DNA of 64,000 nt from Ianthella basta (lineage: Eukaryota; Porifera; Demospongiae; Verongiida; Ianthellidae): positions 806,001-870,000 of the forward strand of contig OZ025878.1 of NCBI GenBank assembly GCA_964019415.1. Direction: 5' to 3'. A model generated the notes under the pieces. It saw nothing but the letters and a program-made list of their open reading frames with translations. It searched no databases and was not told where the DNA came from. The position numbers and the translations under genes were made by a program. Below are positions 34,020-46,021 of this stretch, one piece after another (the first letter of the stretch is position 1; every line of letters starts with the position of its first letter).

Positions 34020-36553
34020 TCAGCACAAATAGAAAGCTTCGAAAACCAACACACACTTGTTCTCAACAACTACATATACCAGTCCATTATTGTCGACACA
34101 TATTCCATTAGGTCTGGATCTATTGAACTTCCCCAAATCACAACCTTTCCCTCCAAACTCATGAACCAGTTTACCTTCCAATGTGTATACCATTATAGTG
34201 TGGGTGGAGTGTGAAGTGATCAACAAATGGTTGTCATTTGTAGCTGCAATACAGGTTGGGAGATGCTTGGGCTTGAAAACTCTCTTAAATCTGCCTTCTT
34301 TAGACCACACACATACTCTCTTATTCCCTTCATCACTAACATACACGAGGCCATCTGAACCAAATGTTATGTCACGAGGTCTATCAAAGCATTTTAGGCC
34401 ACTACCAAATGAGCCAAAAGCAAACAGAAACTTGCCCTCTTCTTCGTGAACAGTGACACGGTGGCTGTCACGATCGCAGATGTAAATTAGACTTTCTGGG
34501 CTAACAGACACACCGCAAGGTTGGCTGAGACGATCAGCTTCATTACGTGCATGGTGTATGGTCTGAAGGAGTCGGCCATCTTGGGACAGTTTGATTACTT
34601 TCTTGTTGCTCCAGTCTGCTACCCAAACATTCCCCTTAAGATCAAACACCACGCCATACAACAAACCACCAAGCATTCCTTTCCCAATGGACCTCACTAA
34701 TGCGCCCTCTTTGGTGAGAAGATGAACACACATGTTAGTTGAATCCATTACAGCCAGGAGGCCTTCACTGCTCGCTGTCACTGCTTCATACATACCACCC
34801 TCAGGACTGTGTTTGATGACCTTCTGACACTCTCCAAGCTTCCTCCAGTCCACAGTAGAGTGTTTCATCTGAGGAGGAGTGGGATTTACACACAATTATA
34901 ACACAATATAGAATCATAGTGCCCATATATACATGCAATGCACAGGCCATTTGCATGCACTATGCACATACACACTATCTCCCAAAGCATCAATAGCTAC
35001 AGTATACTATCATCCATTTATTCTTACCAGGCTACGGGCCTGACTATATAAAGTGATTAACAATGCAGGAAGGGCAAGTCTGCACACACTAATCTCACCT
35101 TTTGAGTCTCTGCTATCTGAACTCTCAACTGCTGGACCTCAGCTTGCTGCATTTTAATGGTTGCATTCTTCTCTTTAACTGTCTCGTCCATTTTTCTGCA
35201 TTCTTCCTCCATTATCGACAGTTGCTGTCGTAATTCATTGGTGATTCTGATCTGACCTTTCAGTTGTTGAATCTCAGCTTGAACAATTGTGATAACCTCA
35301 GTCGTTTCGGTCAATGCCTCATCCTTCACCCTCAAAGCTTCACTCTTCTCCTCCATCATCTTCACAGCCTCTTGCAATGCCTCATCCTTCACAGTCAACA
35401 CCTCATCTTTCACCCTCAAAGCTTCATCCATCTCCTCCATCACCTTTACAGCCTCTTGTAATTCCCCATCCTTCAAACTCAACACCTCATCCTTCTTTTT
35501 CAATGCCTCACCCTTCGCTCTCAACACCTCATTAGTCACCCTCAATGCCTCATCCTTCTCCCTAATCACCTGATCTTTTTGTCTGCATTCTTTCTCTTTG
35601 GCTGACAACTGCTGCTGAAGTTGCTCGATAGGAACAGTAACGTGGCTGCCTGTTGGGAGGGATGACTCGCTGCGTCTCAGCTCTCTCACCAACATCACAC
35701 TGGATGGACGCTTGTCTGGTCGGTTCTCCAGACACTGGCAGACAACGGGTAGAAGCAGCTGCTTCTCTTGTGCAGTGAACATGACAACATAGCGCTCACG
35801 ACGCTGGAGCTCACTTAGTGCGACAAGCTGATCTCTGTCATACTTTGTTGGAGGACCAGGGTTGGGCCACTCGTGGGTCAGAGTGGAGAGGATGATGTTG
35901 CCAAAAGAGAACACGTCAAGCTTCTCATTGTAATGAGGAGGATCATGGAGAGCCTCAGGAGCCATGAATGCCAACGTGCCCTTAATTGATGACTTCCTAC
36001 TCAGGATGGATGGGTTGACGGCTCGACTCATGCCAAAATCGCTCACCTTGGTCACGAAAGAGACCACATTCAACAACACGTTGTTCGGACTTAAGTCGTG
36101 ATGGACAAGAGGCGGGTTCTGGCTGTGGAGATAGGCAAGCGCTTGGCTCACCTGACGTAGTACGAAGGCTTTGAGGTTGAGGGGGAACTCCTCCTTGCTG
36201 TGATCCTCCAAGTACGTGCGAAGACTGGTGTCCATTTTCTCCATGACCAGAACTGGTAGGCGAGAGTTGTGCTCAAAGTACACTCCAAGGAACTGGACAA
36301 CTCCTGGATGACGCAGATTCGACCATGTCAGACACTCCGCCTCGAAATTACGGATGAGCTTGTTCGCTCCTCCGGGCGACTCGTCTTCGAGTAGAATGTC
36401 GTGGAGGCGCTTGGCGGCGCAGAAACTTCCGTTCCATTCTACTTCATACACCGTTGCGTCAGCCCCTCTACCGAGTTTGATGCCAAACACAACGTTGGAG
36501 ATGAGCAGGCCAGGGAACATGGAGCTCGAAGAGGAGGGTATCCTGTCCGCCAT
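34020..36553 (-). CDS. Gene I: TKL-like kinase / long coiled coil / NHL protein
   Basis: Exon 1 is 36553-35099 from MADRIPSSSSS (485 codons; an in-frame ATG at 36586 is possible) and exon 2 is 34868-34020 (283 codons with stop), giving about 767 residues, all open. Kinase: LGRGADATV, beta3 CAAKRLHD, HHDLSPNNVLL, DFGMSRA, FMAPEAL. The coiled coil is long (about residues 305-485) with repeats of the type DEALRVKDEVLTVKDEALQE. The NHL exon starts MKHSTVDWRKLG and has an extended C-terminus. More diverged from the other copies, so an older member. The intron is 230 bases. Confidence 0.86.
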
Positions 36554-36586
36554 ATAGCTAGCTATACTCCGATTGTAAATGGCCAC

Positions 36587-37054
36587 TGCATGTGTTCGAT
36601 GATTCCACGTACATATTATAGATCTTCGTGGTCACACATGCATACCATATCCGTACACTGTCATGTACAGAACTCGAGAGTGCTATATAGTGTACAGTCA
36701 GTCTGGTACTGATACCTACCTGCTTGTACATAACCACACCCACATGTACTCCCATATGTACACCCATATGTACACCCATATGTACACCTACACATGTAGC
36801 CCCACACACTCACACAATACATTTGTACATATGCGCACTGTGGGTGAGTTTGGAATGTCACCTATGGACAAACAGGTCAGGTGATCACAATCAAGTGACA
36901 GTATGACACATCTGTTATCATGCAATTATGAATATTCTATGTAGGTTGCATAGCATGGTACAGTAAAAATTGTTTTGTTCTGTTACAAATTAATGTTATG
37001 AATAAAGTTAGCACGACACTCTGAAATAACAAAGCAATGTGTGTGTTTGTTCAT
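36587..37054. other. Spacer upstream of gene I
   Basis: Contains a short CACCCATATGTA tandem repeat (about 36740-36800). The right part (from about 36985) is the common flank of the VWD cassettes (TCTGAAATAACAAAGCAATG). No gene. Confidence 0.5.
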
Positions 37055-37510
37055 AATTTATGTTTGTTCCAATGCACAGCTACTCTCAAACTGACTATGT
37101 GTATGAATGATCAAACATGGATTGTACAGGATAGTCCATGTAGTCTCCCATAATAACTCCATCATTTTGTCTCTGGTATTCAGCAGTGGGCCCAGCGTTC
37201 CCATTGCCAGCATACAAACAGGAAAATGTGGTGCCTTCCCGGTCCCAACCCAGTAATTCTGCAATGAAACTGCGGACAGGAGCATCAGGATAGACCACAC
37301 TGACGATGAACAAAGGGTAACCGTCTCTCGATACATTGAAGTACTCTGTCACTGGGACATTCCATAATTGCCCTAATTGTGGGAACACATAGAAATATGT
37401 TTCTCATCAGTTCATATAAAAAGAATGTCAAGTTGTGTGTATGTATGTGCCAGTTGCATATTCAAATGTGTAACCATGACAACCACCCCCTCACCAATAA
37501 TGCCACGTGA
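37055..37510 (-). pseudogene. von Willebrand D-like gene fragment, copy 3 (3' exon only)
   Basis: Only the 3' exon is kept: QLWNVPVTEYFNVSRDGYPL, SVVYPDAPVRSFIAELLG and CLYAGNGNAGPTAEYQRQND at about 37375-37110. The 5' D-domain exons seen in copies 1 and 2 are missing. It starts at the same AATTTATGTTTGTTCCAATG left boundary as the other copies. Confidence 0.6.
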
Positions 37511-38073
37511 GATAGGTGCAAGGTTGACCCGAGTCCCCTTTTCCTGCCTCCATTTTTGTCAATGATGTCATTGTAGGCCAATCCACGACTACGTATCTAC
37601 GTACAGTCATGGATAGAGGAGGAGAATTTGACCTTCTCTTCCCTTATCTATGCTAAAGTGCACAACGCGTAATCTATAGCTATAATAGAAACACACTCGA
37701 GATCTGCAGAGTGACATGATGACATTGTATATATACGTACGCAACTATAGCTCGCTATAATAGCTAACTATATAATTATTTCAATTCAATGCATCCTTAA
37801 TGCATGAATTCTTTTATGCCCATGCATACAGTCACCGTGCAGACCAACATATGTGTTCACATCATGCAGTTAAATTACCATTTGTCAATCATCAGTGCAA
37901 GACCATGCATATAAGTTCAAAAACACAAAACACCAATGTGTACAATGAACAATAATATAGCAAACAAAGTTAAATAGAGTGTCCACAGCTATAGTTAAAA
38001 CACAATTTATAAAATCACTTCAAAATTACGATAGCAAATAGCTAACTAACACGATTGGAACAAATTTAAAGTT
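37511..38073. other. Spacer between VWD fragment 3 and gene J
   Basis: AT-rich, no coding region recognised. Confidence 0.45.
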
Positions 38074-40936
38074 TCAAAAAACCTGTACACACAATTTATT
38101 CCTGTCAACTACATACACCAGTCCACTGTCATCGACATGGACTGCATATGGGGCAGCCTGTGCAGCTACGGAAGAACCTTTCTTCCCAAACTCATGAACC
38201 AGTTCACCTTCTACCGTGTATATCATTATAGTATGGGAGGAGTGTGAAGTGATCAACAAATGGTTGTCACTAGTAGCAGCAATGGCAAGTGGTCTATACT
38301 TTGGCCTGAAGTCTCTCTCAAAAATGCCTTCTTTAGACCACACACATATTCTCCCATTCCCAATATCAGTAACATACACAAGGCCATCTGAACCAAATGC
38401 TATGTCAAGAGGTCTATCAATGCACCCTGGGCGATCTCCCAGTAAGCCAAAAGCAAACAGAAACTCGCCCTTTTCATCGTGAGCAGTGACACGGTGGTTG
38501 CCACTGTCACAGATGTACATCAGACCTTCTGGGCTAATAGATACACCATTGGGATTACTGAGACGACCTTCACTACCTGCATGGCGTATGGTCAGAAGAT
38601 GTTGCCCATATTGGGAGAGCTTGACTACTTTATTGTTGCTCCATTCTGCACATGCTAACCAAACATTCCCTTTCTGATCAAATGCAATACCAGGCAACGA
38701 ACCACCAAGCACTCCTTTCCCAATGGACCTCACCAATGCACCCTCTTTGGTGAGAAGATGAACACACTTGTTCCCCTCGTCTGTCAGAGCTAGGAGGCCT
38801 TTACTGTCCACAGCTACCGCTCCATACCTACCACCACCTGGTCTGTGGATGAAGACCTTCTTACACAATCCAAGCGTTCTCCAGTCCCTGAAATGGTGCT
38901 TCACCTGCAGATGGAATTACGACCAGGGGTGCACCAAGGGGTATATACGTCATATGAAATCTACATGCATATATACATACACACATGCATAACACATGCA
39001 CTCTAGGTAAGATCAACCTTCTATGCAGTATACACCACAACAGGAATATAAACATAGGTCAATAGTTGGAGGTTTGCGCAGGTTGGAGGTATGCGCGTAA
39101 CATATGTTATATATACACTTGGGGGAAGTAACAGCATACATAAAATGCATGAGGTAATGAAAATAGCACACAAGATATTGCAGTGCCAGTGCATGAATGG
39201 ATGCATGCAGATATAGCTGCAGAATGCATGTACACAGTCTGCAGATTGTCCATAAAATGAATTTTGTATTCGATATACATGCATGAAGCTATATCTCCCG
39301 AGGACATGAGACTGCATGTCTGCATGGATGCTCAATTAATACACAGCACATATGGCATTAATTTTAATGAAACACATTAGAAAACCTCAAGCAAACGTTG
39401 AATCAAATTAAGTTCTGGCCAGCCGTACTGGAACTTTGGGCTCGAGTTGATCTCCATATAATATTATAGTTGAACTCTGAATAAACATCTCCTGATTGAA
39501 CTCTCCATGCACAGCTATATACAGCCTATACTTGAACTTTATGTCATGCATTGACAAGCAACAGCAAACATTGCTACAGGGACTATGACATGCAGGACTT
39601 ATATAGCTATAGCTTTATTCACATGCACTATAGCGACAAATACTGTGACACATACACATGCATACATTATAATGGAACACATGTGTTCTATAATGTATAC
39701 TATAATGCACTCAACTGAAAACGTGATATGACTCACCTCTGGTAACATTGCAGTTGGCTGATCTCTTAAAAGCTGGATCTCAGCTTGCTGTGCTCGAATA
39801 GTTGTTTCTTTATCCCAAAGAATTGCATCCTTCTGTTTGCATTCTTCTTCTTTCGCAGCCAATTGTTGCAGGAATTCACTGGTTCTATCAGTCTGATTTC
39901 TTAGCTGCAGATTCTCAGTTTGTAGAGTTCTGATGACTTCCTCCTTCTCCTGAATCACCTCATCCTTCTGTCTGCATTCCTCCTCCTCGGGTAACAACTG
40001 CTGGTGAAGTGGCACAATAGGAGCAGCAACATGGCTGCCTGTTGGGAGGGATGACTCAATACGTCTCAGCTCTTTCGCCAGCACCACACTGGAGGGACGC
40101 TTGTCTGGTCGGTTCTCCAGACACTGTGTGACAGTGGGTAGCAACAGCTGCTTCTCTTGTGCAGTGAACATCGCAACATAGCGCTCACGACGCTGGAGCT
40201 CACTTAGTGCAACCAGCTGATCTCCGTCATACTTTGTCGGGGGACTAGGACTGGGCCACTCGTGGGTCAGAGTGGAGAGGATGATGTTGCCGAAGAAAAA
40301 CACATCCAACGTCTCGTTGTATTGAGGAGGATCATGGAGAGCCTCAGGAGCCATGAATGCTACTGTGCCCTTTATGGACGACTTGCGACTGAGGGCGGAT
40401 GGGTTGATGGCTCGACTCATGCCAAAATCGCTCACCTTGGTCACGAAAGAGACCACGTTCAACAACACATTGTTCGGACTTAAGTCGTGATGGACGAGAG
40501 GCGGGTTCTGGCTGTGGAGATAGGCCAGCGCTTGAATCACCTGACGGAGGACGAGCGCTTTGAGGTTGAGGGGGAACTCCTCCTTGCTGTGATCCTCCAA
40601 GTACTTGCGAAGACTGGTGTCCATCTTCTCCATGATGAGAACTGGTAAGCGAGAGCTGCGCTCAAAGTACACTCCAAGGAACTGGACAACTCCTGGATGA
40701 CGCAGCTTCGACCACGTTAGGCACTCTGCCTCAAAGCTGTCGATCAGTTTGTCCACTCCACCGGGCGACTCGTCTTCCAGTAGGATCTCATGGAGACGCT
40801 TGGCAGCGCACACAGTTTCGTTCCACTCCACGGCGTACACCGTAGCATCAGCTCCTCTGCCCAGTTTGGTGTCGGTAAACGTCACGTTTGAGATGAGCAA
40901 GCTCACAATCGAAGAAGGCCGCGTATTGTCCGCCAT
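38074..40936 (-). CDS. Gene J: TKL-like kinase / coiled coil / NHL protein
   Basis: Exon 1 is 40936-39737 (400 codons, donor GAG|GTGAGT) and exon 2 is 38904-38074 (277 codons with stop, acceptor CTGCAG|GTGAAG), giving 676 residues, open. Kinase: LGRGADATV, CAAKRLHE, HHDLSPNNVLL, DFGMSRA, FMAPEAL. In subdomain IX the family motif DVFSFG is DVFFFG. The coiled coil is like A and F. The NHL exon is intact, for example GVSISPEGLMYICDSGNHR. The promoter block is shared with F. The 832-base intron is diverged from that of F. Confidence 0.86.
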
Positions 40937-40951
40937 TGAAGGGAACCGTGA

Positions 40952-40959
40952 TCACGTGA
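40952..40959. promoter_or_regulatory. E-box palindrome upstream of gene J
   Basis: TCACGTGA, 16 bases before the gene J start codon. Confidence 0.4.
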
Positions 40960-40960
40960 T

Positions 40961-41481
40961 ACCCATGTGATATGGTGCGTACAACAACCCCAAGCATAGC
41001 CCAACTGTTAGCTACAACAATAGGAAGCCTTTGCTCAATCGCTGACTCTCCAGAAGGGCGAATCTCACGAGCCTGCACGCAAGGCTGCACTCTAATAGGA
41101 TATCTTCAGTGACACACATAATATTATAGTTATGTATCTAGCTACGAATGTGGAGTGAAGAAACTTGCAATTTGCATGCATGTAGCTAAAGCTAGCCAGC
41201 CATACACCTACAAGCTCATATGCATATACAGCACTATACATGTTCAGCAGCACACTTATTGTGGAGTAGAAGAACAGACACAAGTTGTGCATAGCTAATG
41301 ATACACAGTTATTAGCTACTACTTAATAAAATTAGTAGTGGTCATTGAATTAAACGATATTACTTCCCACTCTGATCATACAAAAGCAGTCATAGTTAAA
41401 GTGGCTACATAACTAAAGGCATACAAAGTTAAATTGTAATATCATAATGAAAGTTGCTATGGTTCAGTCAAAACTACATCT
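40961..41481. other. Spacer between J and H
   Basis: Duplicate of 31545-32017. No gene. Confidence 0.5.
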
Positions 41482-44240
41482 TCAGAAAACCAACACACGC
41501 CTGTTCCCAAGGTCTGCCACATACACCAGTCCACTTGTACCAATGCATATCCCCCACAGTTCGTCTGACCTCCCTGTATGAGAACCTTTCCCTCCAAACT
41601 CATGAACCAGTTCACCTCTCAATGTGTACACCATTATAGTGCGGGATGTGGGTGAAGTGATCAACAAATGGTTGTCACTAGTTGCTGCAATGTACAGTGG
41701 GGTGTGTTTGGGTTTGAAACTTCGCTTGAAACTGCCTTCTTTAGTCCAAGCACAAACCTTCTTATTCCCAGCATCGACAACATACACGAGACCATCTGAA
41801 CCAATTGCTATGCCACGAGGTCTATCAAAACGCCCTGATCCACTTCCTTTAGAGCCAAAAGCAGACAAAAATTTGCCGTCTTCACCATGAACTGTAACTC
41901 GGTGCTTGTCACGATCACAAATGTAAATCAGACCTTCTGGGCTAACTGCTATACCACTAGGCCTGCTGAGACGATCGCTTTCAGTATGTGCATGGTCAAT
42001 GATCTGAAGGAGTTCTCCATCTTGAGACAGCTTGACTACCTTATTGGTGTAGCCCCAGTCTGTCACCCAAACATTCCCTTTCAGATCAAATGCAACACCA
42101 ACCAGTCCACAGCCCATTATAAATACTCCTGTCCCAATGGATCTCACCAACTTACCCTCCTCGGTAAGAAGATGAACGCAGCTGTGACTATCATCTGTCA
42201 CCGCTAGGAGACCCTCACTATTCACGGCTGCTGCAGTGTATTCACAACCTCCAGGTCTGTGTGTGATGACCTTCTGACATTTCCCAAGCTTCTTCCAGTC
42301 AATGGGAGGATGCTTCACCTGCGTAACATGCAGAAGGATGCATGCACACATGATACACTGTATAGCTATATTCTTTAGTACATGCAATAGCACAACATGA
42401 CCACCTACATGCATGGGCCATGCCTGCATAATTGTACAAACACATACATTGCACACACCACATGACTCCTATATACATGGTAGATGCATGTATGGTGATT
42501 GAGCTACATAATTTATACAGTGAAGCTTGGAATTACGGAATAATATGTCTTTTAAAACTGTAATCACTGCCACCTCCTTGCAGCACACAAACACCCAAAG
42601 CAATACAGCTGTGCACGTTACCAGAATTCAACTAACTAATCCTGAAAATCATGCAAGTGCATGCTAGCTATAAAAAGCCCATTTCACCTCACCTTTTGAG
42701 CAACTGCGGGCTTATCTTTCAGCCTCTGGACCTCAGCTTGGTGTGCTCGAATGGTTGCATCCTTTTCTTTAACTATCACATCCTTCTGTCTGCATTCATC
42801 TTCCTTAACTGACAGTTGCTGTCGAAAATCATTGAGCATTCTATTCTGGTCAATCAGTTGTTGATTCTCAGCTTGCGCATTTCTGATTACCTCATTCTTA
42901 TCAATCAAAGCCTCATCCTTCTCTCTCAATGTCTCATCTTTCTCCTTCAATGCGTCATCCTTCTCTCTTAATGCCTCATCCTTTCCCCTCAATGCTTCAT
43001 CCTTCTCCCTCAATGCCTCATCCTTCTCCCTCAATGCCTCATCCTTCTCTCTCAATGCTTCATCCTTCTCCCTCAAAGCCTCATTCTTCTCCCTCAATGC
43101 CTCATCCTTCTCCCTCAAAGCCTCATCCTTCATCCCCAATCTTTCATCCTTCTCTTCATTCACCCTCACAGCCACTTTCAGTGACTCACCTTTTACCCTC
43201 AGTGCTTCAATCTTCTCCCACAATGCCTCATCCTTGTCCCTGATCACCTCATCCTTCTGTCTGCATTCTTCCTCCTTGGCTGACAACTGTTGGCGAAGTT
43301 GCTCCATGGGAGTGACAACATGACCACCTTCTGTAAGAGCTGTTTCAGTACGTCTCAGCTCTCGTACGAGAATCACATTGGAGGGACGTCTTTCTGGCCG
43401 GTTCTCCAGACACTGGCGGATAACAGGTAGAAACAGCCTCTTCTCTTGTGCAGTGAACAATTCAACACAATGCTCACGACGCTGGAACTCAGTGATGGGC
43501 ACAAACGTGTCTCCTTCGTACCTCGTGGGAAGATCAGGGTTGGGCCACTCGTGGGTCAGAGTGTAGAGGATGATGTTGCCAAAGGAGAATACATCCAGTG
43601 TTTCGTTGTAACGTGGAGGAGCACGGAGAGCCTCAGGAGCCATGAATGCCAACGTGCCCTTTATGGAGGATTTCCTAGTGAGAGCAGAAGGGTTGATGGC
43701 TCGGCTCATGCCAAAATCGCTCACCTTGGTCACGAAAGAGGCCACGTTCAACAACACGTTGTTCGGACTCAAGTCATGATGGACGAGAGGCGGGTTCTGG
43801 CTGTGGAGATAGGCCAGCGCTTGGGTCACCTGACGAAGGACGAACGCTTTGAGGTTGAGGGGGAACTCCTCCTTGCTGTGCTTCTCCAAGTACTTGCGAA
43901 GACTGGTGTCCATCCTCTCCATGACCAGAACTGGTAACCGAGAGCTGCACTCAAAGTGCACTCCAAGGAACTGGACAACTCCTGGATGACGCAGCTTCGA
44001 CCACGTTAGGCACTCTGCCTCGAAGTTGTCAATCAGTTTGTCCACTCCTCCGGGCGACTCGTCTTCCAGTAGGATCTCATGAAGACGCTTGGCGGCGCAC
44101 GCAGTTTCGCTCCATTCCACTTCGAACACCGTGGCGTCAGCTCCTCTGCCTAGTTCGATGTCTGTAAACGCCACGTTCTCGATTAACAAGCCGGGAAACG
44201 TGGAAATCGAAGAAGACGAGACATTTCTTTGACTCATCAC
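41482..44240 (-). CDS. Gene H: TKL-like kinase / extended heptad coiled coil / NHL protein
   Basis: Exon 1 is 44240-42693 (516 codons, donor AAG|GTGAGG) and exon 2 is 42318-41482 (279 codons with stop), giving 794 residues, the longest member. Kinase: LGRGADATV, CAAKRLHE, HHDLSPNNVLL, DFGMSRA, FMAPEAL. The coiled coil (about 310-516) contains twelve consecutive heptads of the DEALREK type encoded by a 21-bp repeat. The NHL exon is open and is the parent type of orphan G. It is the first gene of the array in transcription order. The upstream region lacks the TCACGTGA block of A, E, F and J. Confidence 0.87.
42897..43148 (-). repeat. Coding 21-bp minisatellite in gene H (12 heptads)
   Basis: Twelve in-frame 21-base units encode DEALREK with variants (DERLGMK, NEALREK, DEALRGK, DDALKEK, DETLREK, DEALIDK). 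Each unit is one coiled-coil heptad, so unit gain or loss changes coiled-coil length without breaking phase. Flanking heptads are more diverged. Confidence 0.92.
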
Positions 44241-46013
44241 TACCGTATATCTACCTGAGTGCGTGCCGTTTATCGCGCGAGCAAAAGAAGCTATTTATAC
44301 CTGAACGCGATTTTCACTGTTGGATAATTTTATGCGCTTAGCAAGTATTTTATATAATTGCGGCCCATTCATTGTTCAATATACTGTGTATTCTACAATA
44401 TTGTCCCTCTGCTATATATTGGATGATATATAGGAAACGAGAACGACCTCCTATATAAAGTGCATTCGCCAAAGTTGCACGTGTGTTCGCTGAAAGGAAA
44501 TGAATACACTTAGCTATACGTATACGTACACACCAGATCAAGGTAGCTAGCAGTGTAATTAAATTAGTTGCACACTACACTGTGATCACATATTTCCCCT
44601 GTGTACATGGGGGTGGGTCATCAGTGACATATGTAGCAGGCAGGATTTGCCAGTATTGGCTGTCAACCTGCATATGGGGCGGCCTTTGTGTGAAACTGAA
44701 GGTGCATGTTATCCAATCTTTTTCCTCATAGTTATAGATACATAATCATGTATCAACACGCAGTAGTTGTTTCTGTTTCAATTTGATGACAACTGATAAT
44801 GATGTTGAAACTGTCAACCCAATGTTATCATATTATTTATACAATTTCAGATTTGTAGTGTGATGTTTACTATTATGTCAACTGTTGTATATTATATAAC
44901 AACTGTTAATGATAGCTATAACTAGTAAATACAGTGCACATGCAGTGGTCACACATGGAGCCATGTGCAATACATGCATAAAATAATATGCAGATTAGTT
45001 GAACTTTGAAGGATATAGGGCTAATCTCTATATAATAAAATGAGCATATAATTATAACCAGCATAAATTATCACCATTTGGCAACTCCTGGCAGTTTGGG
45101 ACTGAACATGTACACTCCATTTTGCAGATTTGAATTCCTCAACACCACTCCACTCTTGCCATATATATAGCTAGCCATGAGTACCAACATTCTGCCTATC
45201 TATGGTTGCCTGACAACTGTTTACACCTCCATCACCAGAATCTCATGGCCACCTTACATTTGTGGTGGATACACATGACAGCTTAAGCTATATAGAAACC
45301 ATATAGACACATTATATGCAGGGGAAGTAGTGTAAACTATAAAGCTGTGAAACTGAGCATTATATACATACACAAACTATACTATATATAGAAAACTCAA
45401 TATCATGCATGACATTGTATGTTGCACTATTGAGAGGGCCCAGCAGGCAATCAATTGCAGTAAGCCACTGCAGTGGCAAGATCGCTAGAACTGACAACAT
45501 TTTGCCTTAATTGCACAAGCTCATCAGTGTGGCTACCACTGTTGATGTAAAGGGATGATTTAACTATTGCTGTTCTTCTGTATAAAGCTTTGCATAAATG
45601 ATGTAACCACTTTCCGGTCACGTCGTCAAGAGTTGGAGGTTTGCGTAGGTTGGAGGTATGCGCGCAACATATCCACCACAAGTCAAACACTTGTGGTTTC
45701 AACAAAAGCAGATAAAGAAGGCTACAGTCAACAAGTGCAGTTGAGAGGGGACAGTTGTTGGCTGTAAGCCACTGCATGCATTTAGATGCAAGGATGGATT
45801 GATAGCACGGTTAACACTGGGGAGGGGTGACAATCACTGCATGCATAGTTGCCATCAATATATCAAGGACTTTAGTCCAGTGAGACCACTCAGTTTGTAT
45901 TATAAGAGAGTAAGCACTTAATGGTGCATATTTCACTAAAGATATGGTACACAATTGCAACTTTAAGGATTTCAGTATACGTAGTACACAGCATACCAAC
46001 TGGCAGAATAGTT
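44241..46013. other. Gene-poor region between the array and the receptor gene
   Basis: No supported coding region. It holds a decayed VWD-like relic (45068-45240) and a motif at 45630-45672 also found at 39062-39107. Confidence 0.5.
45068..45240 (-). pseudogene. Decayed relic of the VWD-like gene, copy 4
   Basis: TTTGGGACTGAACATGTACACTCCATTT…CCTCAACACCACTCCACT…GGTTGCCTGACAAC aligns with 26643-26755 of copy 2 (same order, many substitutions, and an ATATATAGCTAGCCATG-type insertion). Too degraded to translate. It shows that fragments of this gene extend beyond the kinase array. Confidence 0.5.
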
Positions 46014-46021
46014 TGTGAGTG

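Noticed and set aside
36661..36906. Cys/Thr-rich frames near 36.7 kb
   Set aside because: Translations of a short CACCCATATGTA tandem repeat.
1..44240. Bacterial origin or contamination (PknD-like kinase-NHL)
   Set aside because: Conserved spliceosomal introns in all copies, no operon structure, no membrane segment, and eukaryotic TKL kinase motifs.
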